Assembly (NCBI RefSeq): GCF_900547735.1
Contig: NZ_URHZ01000022.1
Location: forward strand, 1 to 64,000
Length of the DNA stretch: 64,000 nucleotides
Origin: an uncultured Clostridium sp.
GTDB taxonomy: Bacteria > Bacillota > Clostridia > Lachnospirales > Lachnospiraceae
Reading direction: 5' to 3'
The translations under genes were made by a program, and so were the position numbers. Position 1 is the first letter of the stretch, and each line of letters opens with the position of its first letter. Positions 32,734-40,723 of the stretch are shown here, piece by piece. Below the pieces are notes generated by a model. It ran no database searches. It was not told where the DNA came from and was given only the letters and a program-made list of their open reading frames with translations.

Positions 32734-33948
32734 TTATTTCTCTTTGCGGTACCTCTCCAAAAGTATAAGCAGACGCTCAATTGCCGCTACCGCATTTTCC
32801 TTGTTCTGTGAAAAATTAATCCGGAATTGATGGATATACTGAGGCCCGAATTCCGTGCCCGGTGTGACAATCACCGAAGCCATCTCACGCGCAATCCTGA
32901 TAAACTGGTGTAGTGAAACATCCAGTTCCGGAATCGTGATAAAAAGATAACTGCCGCCTTCCGAAGGTCTGGCATACACGCCCGGCACACCGGAGAGTTT
33001 TTCCATAATTGCATCACGGATTTCCTGATGGTTCTTCACCCTGTTTTCCATCCAGCCATCCGGCTCATTAAACCATGTGGTGAATACCGCCTGGTTATAT
33101 CCGCTGCACCTGAGCGCCATGATAGCCTGAAGCTTTTCCATTCGTTCAATAATTTCAGCCGTTCCGAAAGCCACGCCCAGACGGTATCCGCTCAGCGACT
33201 CTGTCTTCGACGGACCCATGATGGTAATGAGATTATCCGGTATTTTTTTCTGTGCACAGAGATGCGTATAAGTTACATCCGAATAAACCTGACGGGAATA
33301 AAGTTCATCCACGATCAGTGTGACTCCGTATTCCGCCGCCAATTCCGCAATCCGGCAGATCTCATCATAGGAATATACACAGCCGACCGGATTATTGGGA
33401 TTAGAGAAAAGGAAAAGTTTTACCCCGTCCTTAAAAACCGCTTCCAGCGCCTGCAGATCAATCCCCGCTCCTTCTTTACGGTTTTCATAATCCATCAATA
33501 CAGGCACCAATTCACCGTGAAAAAACTCTACCATTTTTCTGTTTGCAAAATAGTCGGGCTCTACGATGGCAACCCTGTCGCCCGGCAGGATATTGCTCCC
33601 CATTGCCAGAAATAAGGCTCCCTGTGTACCGGGAGTCAGAATGAGATTCTGCTCCGGATCGATTCCGGCTCCTGTAAAAACTGCCAGACGGGACGCTACA
33701 TGCTCCAGCACGCTCTTTTTCCCGCGGTACGGCGTATAAGCCTGGACGGCCCCCGCCTTCACTCCCTCCGCAAACACCTCAAAGCTTCCCGGCGTCGGCT
33801 CATGCGCATCGACATCCCCATGGGAAAAATCCACCATAGGCCCCGTAAGCTTCTCTCCCCTGAATTCCAGCGCCGCAGACTTTTGAAGGCTCTCCTGCCC
33901 TGGAGCATTATCAATTCCAAGCTTTTCAAACTTCTCCGCTATTGTCAT
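32734..33948 (-). CDS. PLP-dependent class I/II aminotransferase
   Basis: A 404-residue cytosolic aminotransferase of fold type I. Motifs are SNPNNPVGCVYSYDEI near residue 185, the PLP-contact aspartate in VDELYSRQVYSD near 215, and the PLP lysine in MGPSKTESLSGYRLG near 250. The amino donor is unknown; aspartate or an aromatic/branched amino acid is possible. It is the first structural gene of the operon, with its own promoter and a putative LysR site (33995-34023), and CAGGAGGACAGG upstream of the ATG. Confidence 0.9.
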   Translation of the reverse strand: MTIAEKFEKLGIDNAPGQESLQKSAALEFRGEKLTGPMVDFSHGDVDAHEPTPGSFEVFAEGVKAGAVQAYTPYRGKKSVLEHVASRLAVFTGAGIDPEQNLILTPGTQGALFLAMGSNILPGDRVAIVEPDYFANRKMVEFFHGELVPVLMDYENRKEGAGIDLQALEAVFKDGVKLFLFSNPNNPVGCVYSYDEICRIAELAAEYGVTLIVDELYSRQVYSDVTYTHLCAQKKIPDNLITIMGPSKTESLSGYRLGVAFGTAEIIERMEKLQAIMALRCSGYNQAVFTTWFNEPDGWMENRVKNHQEIRDAIMEKLSGVPGVYARPSEGGSYLFITIPELDVSLHQFIRIAREMASVIVTPGTEFGPQYIHQFRINFSQNKENAVAAIERLLILLERYRKEK

Positions 33949-33994
33949 ATCTACCTGTCCTCCTGATAATCTCGATTAATATTTCGTTACTCTG

Positions 33995-34023
33995 ATCTTA
34001 TCATTGGGGTGATATATTGTCCA
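33995..34023 (-). promoter_or_regulatory. Catabolic operon promoter with half of a LysR palindrome
   Basis: Minus strand: -35 TGGACA (34023-34018), 17-nt spacer, -10 TAAGAT (34000-33995). The spacer holds GGTGATATAT (34008-34017 on the plus strand), which repeats most of the palindrome found upstream of the LysR gene (35067-35080). Confidence 0.65.
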
Positions 34024-34075
34024 ATAGACAGGGGGACATATACTTATGTCGAAAACGGAATAGTGGCATCCGCAC

Positions 34076-35035
34076 TTACCCCGGCATCGGGCTGTTCTTC
34101 AGATATTCGACAAATATTTTCTGCAGCTCGGTACACTGATCGCTGTTATAATAGGCCCTCAGTTCACGGCTCGTGTCCGGATGGGCAATCTTATAAAAGG
34201 TCAGCTCTTCCGACGGTCCCACATAATAGGGGATACTGGCCCTGATAAACGTGATTCCCGAACCTGTCCCGGCAAGATAGTATGCGCTGATAAGCTGATC
34301 CATTTCCATCACGATGGTCGGTTCAAATCCGGCGTCACGGCAGATCTTCAAACCACGCCGGTGCATATCATTGCCTCTCTTTAAGAACAGGAAATTCTCT
34401 TTTGCAAACACTTGCATCGGCACGCTCGGAAGGTCCGGCGCCAGAAAACGGCCATTGCAGATATCCCCATAACAGACGGCCTGCTGCCGGAGTTTTTCAT
34501 TAATTTCCAATGCGCTGGGAACCGCCAGGATGATATTCTCTTTTTTCAGAACGATGGAATTAAATTTAGACGGCATATTGGGCTCTACCGAGATACCCAA
34601 ATCCACGATTCCGGCCTGGAGGAATTTTCTCAAATCGCTGTCGTTTGTCTCGATCAGCTTGATGTTAATTCCAGGATTTTCCAGCCTGAATGCCGCGACC
34701 AGCGGCGGAAGAACGTAGGTACAGAAAAAAGACGGGGCGCCGATATTTAAATCAGATTTCCGATGGCGGCGCATTTCGTTGCAGTACAATTCTATTTCTT
34801 CCTGAATCTCCTGCATCTTTCGGAAATATTCCACAAAGACTTCACCTTCCGGCGTCACTTTAAGCGGTACGGAGCCACGGTCAAAAATCTGTGTACCCAG
34901 ATTTCCCTCCACCCGTTTCACAATCTTACTGAGCGCCGGCTGCGTGATATAATACTTTTCCGCCGCCCGCGAAAAACTCCGCTCTTCACAGACCGCCAGA
35001 ATATACAGCATATCCCTTACTTCAACTGGTTCCAT
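34076..35035 (-). CDS. LysR-family transcriptional regulator
   Basis: A 319-residue regulator with an N-terminal winged helix-turn-helix (residues about 6-65, ERSFSRAAEKYYITQPALSK) and a LysR substrate-binding domain (about 95-300, SDLNIGAPSFFCTYVLPPL). It lies directly upstream of the catabolic operon on the same strand and probably controls it. The start at 35035 suits the family's N-terminus; ATGs at 35044 and 35086 are possible but the first is only 2 nt from the GGAG and the second lies in a likely operator. Inducer unknown, perhaps the ureide or its amino acid product. Confidence 0.9.
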   Translation of the reverse strand: MEPVEVRDMLYILAVCEERSFSRAAEKYYITQPALSKIVKRVEGNLGTQIFDRGSVPLKVTPEGEVFVEYFRKMQEIQEEIELYCNEMRRHRKSDLNIGAPSFFCTYVLPPLVAAFRLENPGINIKLIETNDSDLRKFLQAGIVDLGISVEPNMPSKFNSIVLKKENIILAVPSALEINEKLRQQAVCYGDICNGRFLAPDLPSVPMQVFAKENFLFLKRGNDMHRRGLKICRDAGFEPTIVMEMDQLISAYYLAGTGSGITFIRASIPYYVGPSEELTFYKIAHPDTSRELRAYYNSDQCTELQKIFVEYLKNSPMPG

Positions 35036-35066
35036 TCTGTTCATCACTCCTTTATGTTTTGTACAA

Positions 35067-35080
35067 GGTGATATATCACC
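35067..35080. promoter_or_regulatory. Palindrome upstream of the LysR gene (putative operator)
   Basis: GGTGATATATCACC is a perfect 14-bp palindrome 31 nt before the chosen LysR start. Ten of its bases recur in the promoter at 33995-34023, which fits autoregulation and operon control by the same protein. Confidence 0.6.
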
Positions 35081-35160
35081 CTTCATGTTAATATTATATC
35101 AGATTAAACATCATTGATCCAATCGAAAGTTCTTCTAGAGCATCTTCCTGCCCGGAGAGC

Positions 35161-35195
35161 TTTTTATATCATAGGAGTTTCCTATGATATAAAAA
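35161..35195. repeat. Perfect AT-rich hairpin
   Basis: TTTTTATATCATAGGA (35161-35176) and TCCTATGATATAAAAA (35180-35195) flank GTT. It overlaps the T-run side of the hom terminator. It could be a two-way terminator or an operator. Confidence 0.55.
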
Positions 35196-35230
35196 AAGCC
35201 CATATCTACCGCAAAGGTAAATACGAGCTT
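35190..35230 (-). terminator. Terminator of the hom operon
   Basis: Minus strand: AAGCTCGTATTTACC (35230-35216) pairs along 15 positions, with some G-U pairs, with GGTAGATATGGGCTT (35210-35196) and is followed by five more T (down to 35191). Confidence 0.75.
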
Positions 35231-35326
35231 TCTCTGTCCGTTTTTTAATCTCATCCTTATATCTTAAACTTTTGACTCATTCTTTTATATTATTCTTATT
35301 CTTATATCTTATTATTCAGGATCTTA

Positions 35327-35386
35327 TTATTCAGCAGGTGCTTTCGCATCATCTTTCATAATAACTGCCTCCGCACCGGCAGCTTC
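35327..35386 (-). other. In-frame extension after the hom stop codon
   Basis: After the TAG at 35389-35387 the same frame stays open for 19 codons (EAAGAEAVIMKDDAKAPAE) and ends in TAA TAA. This looks like a former or alternative C-terminus. The remaining stretch to 35240 holds the direct repeat CTTATTATTCAG and no gene. Confidence 0.5.
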
Positions 35387-36595
35387 CTAAGCGCGGATCA
35401 TCTGGCGGATATCTCCAAAAGCGGCAGCCACCTTCCGATACCTGGATTCGGTCATCTCACCGGTCAGAACGGCGAATTCATCCATATCCGGCAGCTCAAT
35501 CACCTCCGACTTGCCAAAAGCGGCCTCCACATCAGACAATTTTTCCTCCACGGTTCCTGCAAAACGGATAAAATATCTGAATTTCATTTCTTTCACTTCA
35601 GACAATTCCTGCTTTTCACCGGTCCAGCCAAGAGGCACATTATCGGTCATATGACAGGACGCCTCCATGATATCGGCAACCACTGCGCTGGCGGTCGGCA
35701 GTTTTCCTGCTCCGCTTCCGTAGAACATCAAAGTTCCGGCCATGTTGCCGCGAACCATCACCGCGTTAAATACGTCGCTCACTCCATAAAGAGGGTGATC
35801 CCTGCCGATCATCATCGGGCAGACAAACACGCTGGTTTTGCCGTCGACCATACGGCTGCTTCCGAACAGCTTGACGGAGGTTCCCATCTTTGCCGCGTAC
35901 TTAAAGTCGGTATCGGTAATCTTCGTAATTCCTTCCGTGTAAACTTCTTCGTAATTGACTTCCTTCTGGAGAGCCAGAGACGTAAGAATCGTTATTTTCC
36001 GGCAGGTGTCGTATCCTTCCACATCGGCCTCGGGATTACGCTCGGCATATCCCAGTTCCTGGGCCTTTTTAAGCGCCTCCTCAAATGTCTGGCCCTCTCT
36101 GTCCATCTTGCTGAGGATAAAGTTGGTCGTCCCGTTCAGGATGCCGCTGATTTCCAGAATCTGCTCTCCTGCGAGACACTGGACCATGGGGCGGATAATC
36201 GGAATTCCGCCGCCGACACTGGCCTCGAACAGAAAATTAATATTTTTGTCCCTGGCAATCTGAAGCAGCTCCGTCCCGTGCGCCGCTACCAGCGCTTTAT
36301 TGGATGTAACCACCTGTTTTCCGGCAAGCAGGCAGGCTTTTGCAAACGCATAGGCCGGATTCACACCGCCCATGGCTTCCACAACAATTCCCACTTCCTC
36401 GTCCTTTTCTATAATGGAAAAATCATGTACAATCAGGCCTTCATGAGGATCACCCGCGAATTCACGCAGATCCAGTATGTATTTTACGACAATGTCCTGA
36501 CCTGTCTTCTTTTTGATTATCTCTCTGTTTGTCTCTAATACTTCCACGACACCGGAACCAATCGTTCCATATCCCATTACCGCTACCTGAATCAT
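35387..36595 (-). CDS. hom: Homoserine dehydrogenase
   Basis: It reduces aspartate semialdehyde to homoserine on the route to threonine and methionine. The 402-residue protein has the NAD(P) loop MGYGTIGSGVVEVL (residues 7-20), the catalytic region LNGTTNFILSKM near 155 and GYAERNPEADVEGYD near 180 with the conserved acidic residues, and a C-terminal ACT domain (from about 325, FRYFIRFAGTVEEKLSDVEAA) for feedback control. It starts 5 nt after an ACT-domain gene, so the two form an operon. The TAG stop is followed by 19 more in-frame codons and a double TAA. Confidence 0.94.
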   Translation of the reverse strand: MIQVAVMGYGTIGSGVVEVLETNREIIKKKTGQDIVVKYILDLREFAGDPHEGLIVHDFSIIEKDEEVGIVVEAMGGVNPAYAFAKACLLAGKQVVTSNKALVAAHGTELLQIARDKNINFLFEASVGGGIPIIRPMVQCLAGEQILEISGILNGTTNFILSKMDREGQTFEEALKKAQELGYAERNPEADVEGYDTCRKITILTSLALQKEVNYEEVYTEGITKITDTDFKYAAKMGTSVKLFGSSRMVDGKTSVFVCPMMIGRDHPLYGVSDVFNAVMVRGNMAGTLMFYGSGAGKLPTASAVVADIMEASCHMTDNVPLGWTGEKQELSEVKEMKFRYFIRFAGTVEEKLSDVEAAFGKSEVIELPDMDEFAVLTGEMTESRYRKVAAAFGDIRQMIRA

Positions 36596-36600
36596 AATCT

Positions 36601-37044
36601 CTACTCCCTGGCTATTATTTTGACGTAATGAACGCCATTTTTCTCTTCCATGTCCTCAACCATCCTGGAAATATTGCCGGTATCCGGCCTGACTTCCACG
36701 CTCAGAGTAAGCGAAGCCACATTATTGACCGGAATACTCTGATGAATGGTCAGGATATTCGCCTTATAAACCGCCACCGTGTGGAGAAGATCCGACAACA
36801 GCCCCTGCTCATCGTCCATCTGCAGCACCAGCGTAATTGTTTTTCCCTTTGCATTATCGTAAAATGGGAAAATATCATCTTTGTACTTGTAGAAAGAACT
36901 CCTGCTGATTCCCACTTTCTCAGTGGCTTCCTGTATCGTGATTGCACGCTCCGATTCAATCAGTTTTTTCGCCTCAACCACCTTCAGCAGAACTTCAGGT
37001 ACTGCTTTTTGTTTTAACACAAAATATTTTGTCTGCTCTTCCAT
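36601..37044 (-). CDS. ACT domain-containing protein (PheB/UPF0735 type)
   Basis: A 147-residue protein with an N-terminal helix-turn-helix-like part (KAVPEVLLKVVEAKKLIE, then ATEKVGISRSSFYKYKDDIF at about 42-60) and a C-terminal ACT domain (from about residue 70, ITLVLQMDDEQGLLSDLLHTV). This matches the PheB family that often sits beside hom in Firmicutes and is thought to sense an amino acid and regulate. The start at 37044 is chosen for GGGAGT upstream. It is first in the operon with hom. Confidence 0.88.
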   Translation of the reverse strand: MEEQTKYFVLKQKAVPEVLLKVVEAKKLIESERAITIQEATEKVGISRSSFYKYKDDIFPFYDNAKGKTITLVLQMDDEQGLLSDLLHTVAVYKANILTIHQSIPVNNVASLTLSVEVRPDTGNISRMVEDMEEKNGVHYVKIIARE

Positions 37045-37109
37045 ATTCACTCCCCTGTGCTGTATACCATCGTGTATGCTTGAGAAATACATTTGTATTC
37101 ATAGCAAAG

Positions 37110-37138
37110 ATATTAACACATTTAAAATGCGGGTGCAA
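37110..37138 (-). promoter_or_regulatory. Promoter of the ACT-hom operon
   Basis: Minus strand: -35 TTGCAC (37138-37133), 17-nt spacer, -10 TAATAT (37115-37110). No T-box or other leader element is visible before the ATG. Confidence 0.65.
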
Positions 37139-37197
37139 TATCTTTTTTCAGGATTTTGTAGTTTTTATCCATGATTATTGTTTTTTATGCAATACAA

Positions 37198-37235
37198 AAG
37201 AGAGAAAACAGCCGGGAAAAGCCGTTTTCTCTCTT
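37198..37235 (-). terminator. Terminator of the nhaC-like gene
   Basis: AAGAGAGAAAACGGC (37235-37221 on the minus strand) pairs with GCTGTTTTCTCTCTT (37212-37198) with one mismatch, followed by TT. It lies about 110 nt after the antiporter stop. Confidence 0.75.
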
Positions 37236-37346
37236 AAAATCAAGGGAATCATTCATGATAATACAGGATTCAGGAAATAACCCTCCCCAATCATACCGGT
37301 ATCAAAACAGACTTCCGGCTCCAGATTTTTCTAAACCGTCCTCGTT

Positions 37347-38903
37347 TTATTCAAGAACAGTGTCTCCTGTCTGTGAACTCAGGGAAGCCAGCGCAGCAGC
37401 CGATTCCTCCATCAGCACAGCCGCTTCGGCGCAGAGTGACGGCTCCGGTTCCAGCGTCGGAGAACTTCCCTTACTACTGCCCCTGATCTTCCAGACAGCC
37501 TCCGCATCATTACCGGGAACCGCCTTAAAGATAAAGATGCCGGCAACCGCACAGATAATACTGACGGCGATATTCACATAAGCGAACACAACATATGGTG
37601 CAAAACTCAGCGTCGTAAACCCAAACAGTCCCATGTAATAGATACAGCTCGTATTCCATGGCACGAGAGGCAGGATAATGGTGTTGGCCTCCTCAATGGT
37701 TCTGGAGAGTACGCTCCTGTGGATTTGCCTCTCATCGTAAATCTCTTTAAACATTGTCCCCATAAGAACTGCGGAGACATAAAAATTCGTAACCACCATG
37801 ACCGTGAAAATTCCGCATACCAGAGTGACCAGGATGGTGGCCGTATCCGATTTGACCGTCTTTGTGATTTTGGCTACGATTACGTGCAGGAATCCCGCTT
37901 CACTGAGTATCCCGCCCAGTCCCAGGGCAAGAACCGCGGTACAGATGGTCGACATCATGGAGGATATTCCTCCCTTGCTCAGCATCGTGTCCACGATCTC
38001 CATCCCTGTATCCACCTTGACACCGTTAAAAATAACGGACAGCACTTCCGCCACTCCCGCATGCTGAACCACCATTGCAAGGACAAGCCCCGTAAAGCCG
38101 GAAATCAGGATGGCCAAAATAGCGGAGACCTTCTTAAGGCTGAGCACGACAATAAGGATAATGGGAATCAGCAGCAGAATGTTGAAATTATAAAGTCCTG
38201 CAAGCCCGCTTCTCACCGAATCGAGAACGGTCTGATCTAACGCAACCTGTGCGTATTTACTTCCGAGAAAGTAAAAAATTACAAGGCTGATAAGAAAAGA
38301 CGGCCCCGTTGTATACAGCATGGAGCGCACGTGGTAATAAATATTGATATCACTGGCGCTGGAGGCCAGAATGGTTGAATCGGACAGCGGCGAAAGCTTA
38401 TCTCCGAGGATTGAGCCGGATATGGCTGCGCCCGCAACCAGAGCCACCGGAATTCCCATGCTGGCCCCGATGCTGACGCAGGCCACGCCGACGGTGCCCG
38501 CCGTGCCCCAGGAGGAGCCGATACAGATTGACAGCAGGGAACACATGATAAAGGTCAGCGGAAGCAGCATCCGGGGTGTAATAATTCCCAGGCCGTAGTA
38601 AATCAGCATGGGAACCGTGCCGCATTTAATCCATGCTCCAATCAGGAGTCCCACAAACAGGAGGATCATGACACAGTCCATGGCCCGTTTCACGCCGCCC
38701 ATCATCCCCTGCTCCAAATCCGCATAGCGGTATCCGGCCAGCATGGAGATAATAAGGACGAGGAAAATATTGACTACCAGAAGCGGGATTGTGGCAACTC
38801 CCGAAGTAATTCCCACCGTAAGAACCACGGCTATTACGGCAAGCACGGCGGCAGATAACAGCAGGCTGGGTTTTCCTGTTTCTCTTTTCATTTTCATCTT
38901 CAT
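37347..38903 (-). CDS. NhaC-family Na+/H+ antiporter
   Basis: A 518-residue membrane protein with about 12 helices. It has the NhaC motif GDKLSPLSDSTILASSASDINIYYH in parts (GDKLSPLSDST, ASSA near residue 170), GSSWGTAGTVGVA near 130 and the late LVPWNTSCIYYMG near 440, all typical of NhaC-type antiporters. A polar Ser/Glu-rich tail of about 45 residues follows the last helix. The start at 38903 has GAAGGAGAG upstream. The 5' leader carries a c-di-AMP riboswitch and a terminator, tying expression to osmotic signalling. The ion may be sodium with malate/lactate exchange in some relatives. Confidence 0.88.
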   Translation of the reverse strand: MKMKMKRETGKPSLLLSAAVLAVIAVVLTVGITSGVATIPLLVVNIFLVLIISMLAGYRYADLEQGMMGGVKRAMDCVMILLFVGLLIGAWIKCGTVPMLIYYGLGIITPRMLLPLTFIMCSLLSICIGSSWGTAGTVGVACVSIGASMGIPVALVAGAAISGSILGDKLSPLSDSTILASSASDINIYYHVRSMLYTTGPSFLISLVIFYFLGSKYAQVALDQTVLDSVRSGLAGLYNFNILLLIPIILIVVLSLKKVSAILAILISGFTGLVLAMVVQHAGVAEVLSVIFNGVKVDTGMEIVDTMLSKGGISSMMSTICTAVLALGLGGILSEAGFLHVIVAKITKTVKSDTATILVTLVCGIFTVMVVTNFYVSAVLMGTMFKEIYDERQIHRSVLSRTIEEANTIILPLVPWNTSCIYYMGLFGFTTLSFAPYVVFAYVNIAVSIICAVAGIFIFKAVPGNDAEAVWKIRGSSKGSSPTLEPEPSLCAEAAVLMEESAAALASLSSQTGDTVLE

Positions 38904-38940
38904 ATTCAATCTCTCCTTCACTGAAAAACTCACAGAAAAC

Positions 38941-38967
38941 AAAAAAAGCACCCGGATATACCGAGTG
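38941..38967 (-). terminator. Riboswitch expression-platform terminator before nhaC-like gene
   Basis: Minus strand: CACTCGG (38967-38961) pairs with CCGGGTG (38955-38949), followed by G? C and seven T (38947-38941). It sits between the c-di-AMP aptamer and the antiporter ATG. Confidence 0.75.
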
Positions 38968-39084
38968 GCGAAGGTGGATGCAGGTCGAATACATTGTCTG
39001 AGTTCAATCAGTCCCTGAAACAAAATAATGACTTTAAAAAGCGAAAGGCACGCCTTACGGGCCTCTCACGGGCATCAGACAAGG

Positions 39085-39240
39085 GCGCATAAATGCGCTT
39101 ACCCCTTCCTTCGCCTACGAGATTAGCTGACGGGTTCGGGGAAGAAGGTCCCCTATCGCCATAAAGGCGAATACACCCCAAAAATTGGTTCTCCCGCTGC
39201 CGCCGCCCGGTTTGCAGGCTGATGGCATTCGGCGTTATAT
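39085..39240 (-). ncRNA. Cyclic di-AMP riboswitch (ydaO/yuaA motif)
   Basis: On the minus strand the conserved blocks appear in order: CGCCGAATGCC, CAGCCTGCAAACCGGGCGG, GGGAGAACCA, TTTGGGGTG, ATAGGGGACC, CCCGAACCCGTCAGCTAA and CTCGTAGGCG. These match the ydaO-yuaA consensus closely. It lies between the promoter at 39272-39300 and an NhaC-type antiporter. ydaO RNAs usually shut off genes when c-di-AMP is high, and ion and osmolyte transporters are their usual targets. Boundaries are approximate. Confidence 0.93.
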
Positions 39241-39271
39241 GTTTTCTGCTGTATATTCTGTTGTTAGTTAA

Positions 39272-39300
39272 ATTTTAACAAAATCGCCATCCAGATTCAA
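39272..39300 (-). promoter_or_regulatory. Promoter of the riboswitch-nhaC unit
   Basis: Minus strand: -35 TTGAAT (39300-39295), 17-nt spacer, -10 TAAAAT (39277-39272). Confidence 0.65.
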
Positions 39301-39339
39301 GCATTTTTGGCAAATGTTAATATAAACTTAAATAAATAG

Positions 39340-39432
39340 GTTACTATTCACTCCGTGCCCAGTAACACGCTGAGCGATGCACAGAAACGGCAAAAAACGC
39401 CGCTTCGCGGAATACATCTGAGCATCATTAAC
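39340..39432. repeat. Short copy of the GTTACTGTTCAC repeat
   Basis: GTTACTATTCAC (39340-39351) is followed by 'tccgtgcccagtaacacgc', 'gcgatgcacagaaacggc' and 'cgcttcgcggaatacatc', ending in a degraded 'catcattaac'. The internal hairpin module of longer copies is missing. It lies between prfB and the antiporter promoter. Confidence 0.75.
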
Positions 39433-39443
39433 AATTAATACGC

Positions 39444-39484
39444 AAAAACGGGAGGAACGGCACATAGCCCGATTCCTCCCGTTT
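39444..39484 (-). terminator. Terminator of secA-prfB
   Basis: Minus strand: AAACGGGAGGAA (39484-39473) pairs with TTCCTCCCGTTT (39457-39446) and runs into two more T. It lies 39 nt after the prfB stop. Confidence 0.85.
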
Positions 39485-39523
39485 ATTAAAACAATATTAT
39501 TTAATACATCGACGCCCCGCTGA

Positions 39524-40652
39524 TTACCGCTCCGGAGTCTCCTGGTTCTTCAGGCTGATCCATTTCAGGTAAGCGCTGATAAACAGATCAATGTCCCCGT
39601 CCATCACGGCATTGACGTTGCCGTTCTCGACATTGGTCCGGTGATCCTTAACCAATGTGTACGGCTGCATAACATAGGAACGGATCTGGTTTCCAAAGTT
39701 GATATCCTTAACGTCACCGCGGATATCGGAAAGTTTATCCGCGTTCTCCTGCTGCTTCAGCAGATAGAGCTTTGCCTTCAGCATCTGCATTGCCTTGTCC
39801 TTATTCTGGAACTGGGAACGCTCATTCTGGCACTGTACCACGATTCCGGTTGGAAGGTGGGTAATACGGATAGCGGATGACGTCTTATTAATATGCTGTC
39901 CGCCGGCGCCGCTGGAGCGGTACGTATCAATCCGCAGATCGTCCTGGTTAATATCAATATCCAGATCTTCCTCGATATCAGGCATGACATCGCAGGACAC
40001 GAATGAAGTCTGCCTCTTGCCTGCCGCATTGAAGGGTGAAATACGCACAAGACGGTGCACGCCCTTCTCCGATTTCAGATATCCGAAGGCATTCTCCCCG
40101 TTAATCTGAATCGTGATAGACTTGATTCCGGCCTCATCTCCGTCAAGGAAATCCAGTACCTCGGTCGTATAACCTTTCTTGTCGGCCCATCTCTGGTACA
40201 TGCGGTACAGCATGCTGCACCAGTCCATGGCCTCGGTTCCTCCGGCTCCCGCATTCAGCTTCAATATGGCGTTACAGTTATCATACTCCCCTGAAAGCAG
40301 AGTCCTCGTCCTGATGTCCTCCAGACTGCCGATAAACTCATCCAGCATTTCCTGAATCTCCGGGATCATCGCAGGGTCGTTCTCCTCGTATCCCATCTCT
40401 ATCATTACCTGGATATCTTCGTACTGCTGTTCCAGATGGCGGTAAGTTTCTACCGTATCTTTTAAATTCTTTGCTTCTTTTACTGTTTTTGTGGACCTGT
40501 CCGGATCGTCCCAGAATCCCGGTTCCTCCATGGATTTGTCCAGCTCATCGATTCGCTTTACCTTGTTATCCAGGTCAAAGTGAATCCCTCACTTCCACTA
40601 AAGTTTTATCATACGTCGATAACGTATATTTGAATTGATCTAATTCAACCAT
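39524..40652 (-). CDS. prfB: Peptide chain release factor 2 (programmed +1 frameshift)
   Basis: RF2 ends translation at UAA and UGA. The gene starts at ATG 40652 (MVELDQFKYT...), reads 25 codons to a UGA at 40577-40575 and needs a +1 shift at CTT-TGA-C to continue in the frame that runs to 39524; the full product has about 375 residues. The GGQ motif (SSGAGGQHINKT, catalytic) and an SPFNAAGKRQTSF segment are present, with the RF2-type codon-recognition region upstream. It follows secA after about 70 nt, as in Bacillus. Treating the downstream frame alone as the gene would lose the N-terminus. Confidence 0.95.
40574..40592 (-). promoter_or_regulatory. prfB autoregulatory frameshift site
   Basis: The slip site CTTTGAC (40580-40574) has the in-frame UGA, and a Shine-Dalgarno-like GAGGGA lies 6 nt upstream. 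This is the standard RF2 self-regulation: low RF2 slows termination and favours the +1 shift. The flanking GTGA/TCAC can also pair. Confidence 0.92.
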
Positions 40653-40723
40653 AGCTTCACCCACTTTCAATTTTATATTTTTACAAATCTAACATGATAA
40701 ACTTATTAAATATCGGGACTTAA

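Noticed and set aside
35045..35086. ATG at 35086 as the LysR start
   Set aside because: The extension overlaps the likely operator palindrome and lacks a ribosome binding site; the family N-terminus fits the start near 35035.
37045..37200. A T-box or other leader upstream of the ACT-hom operon
   Set aside because: No specifier hairpin or T-box sequence; the region has only a promoter and the terminator of the antiporter gene.
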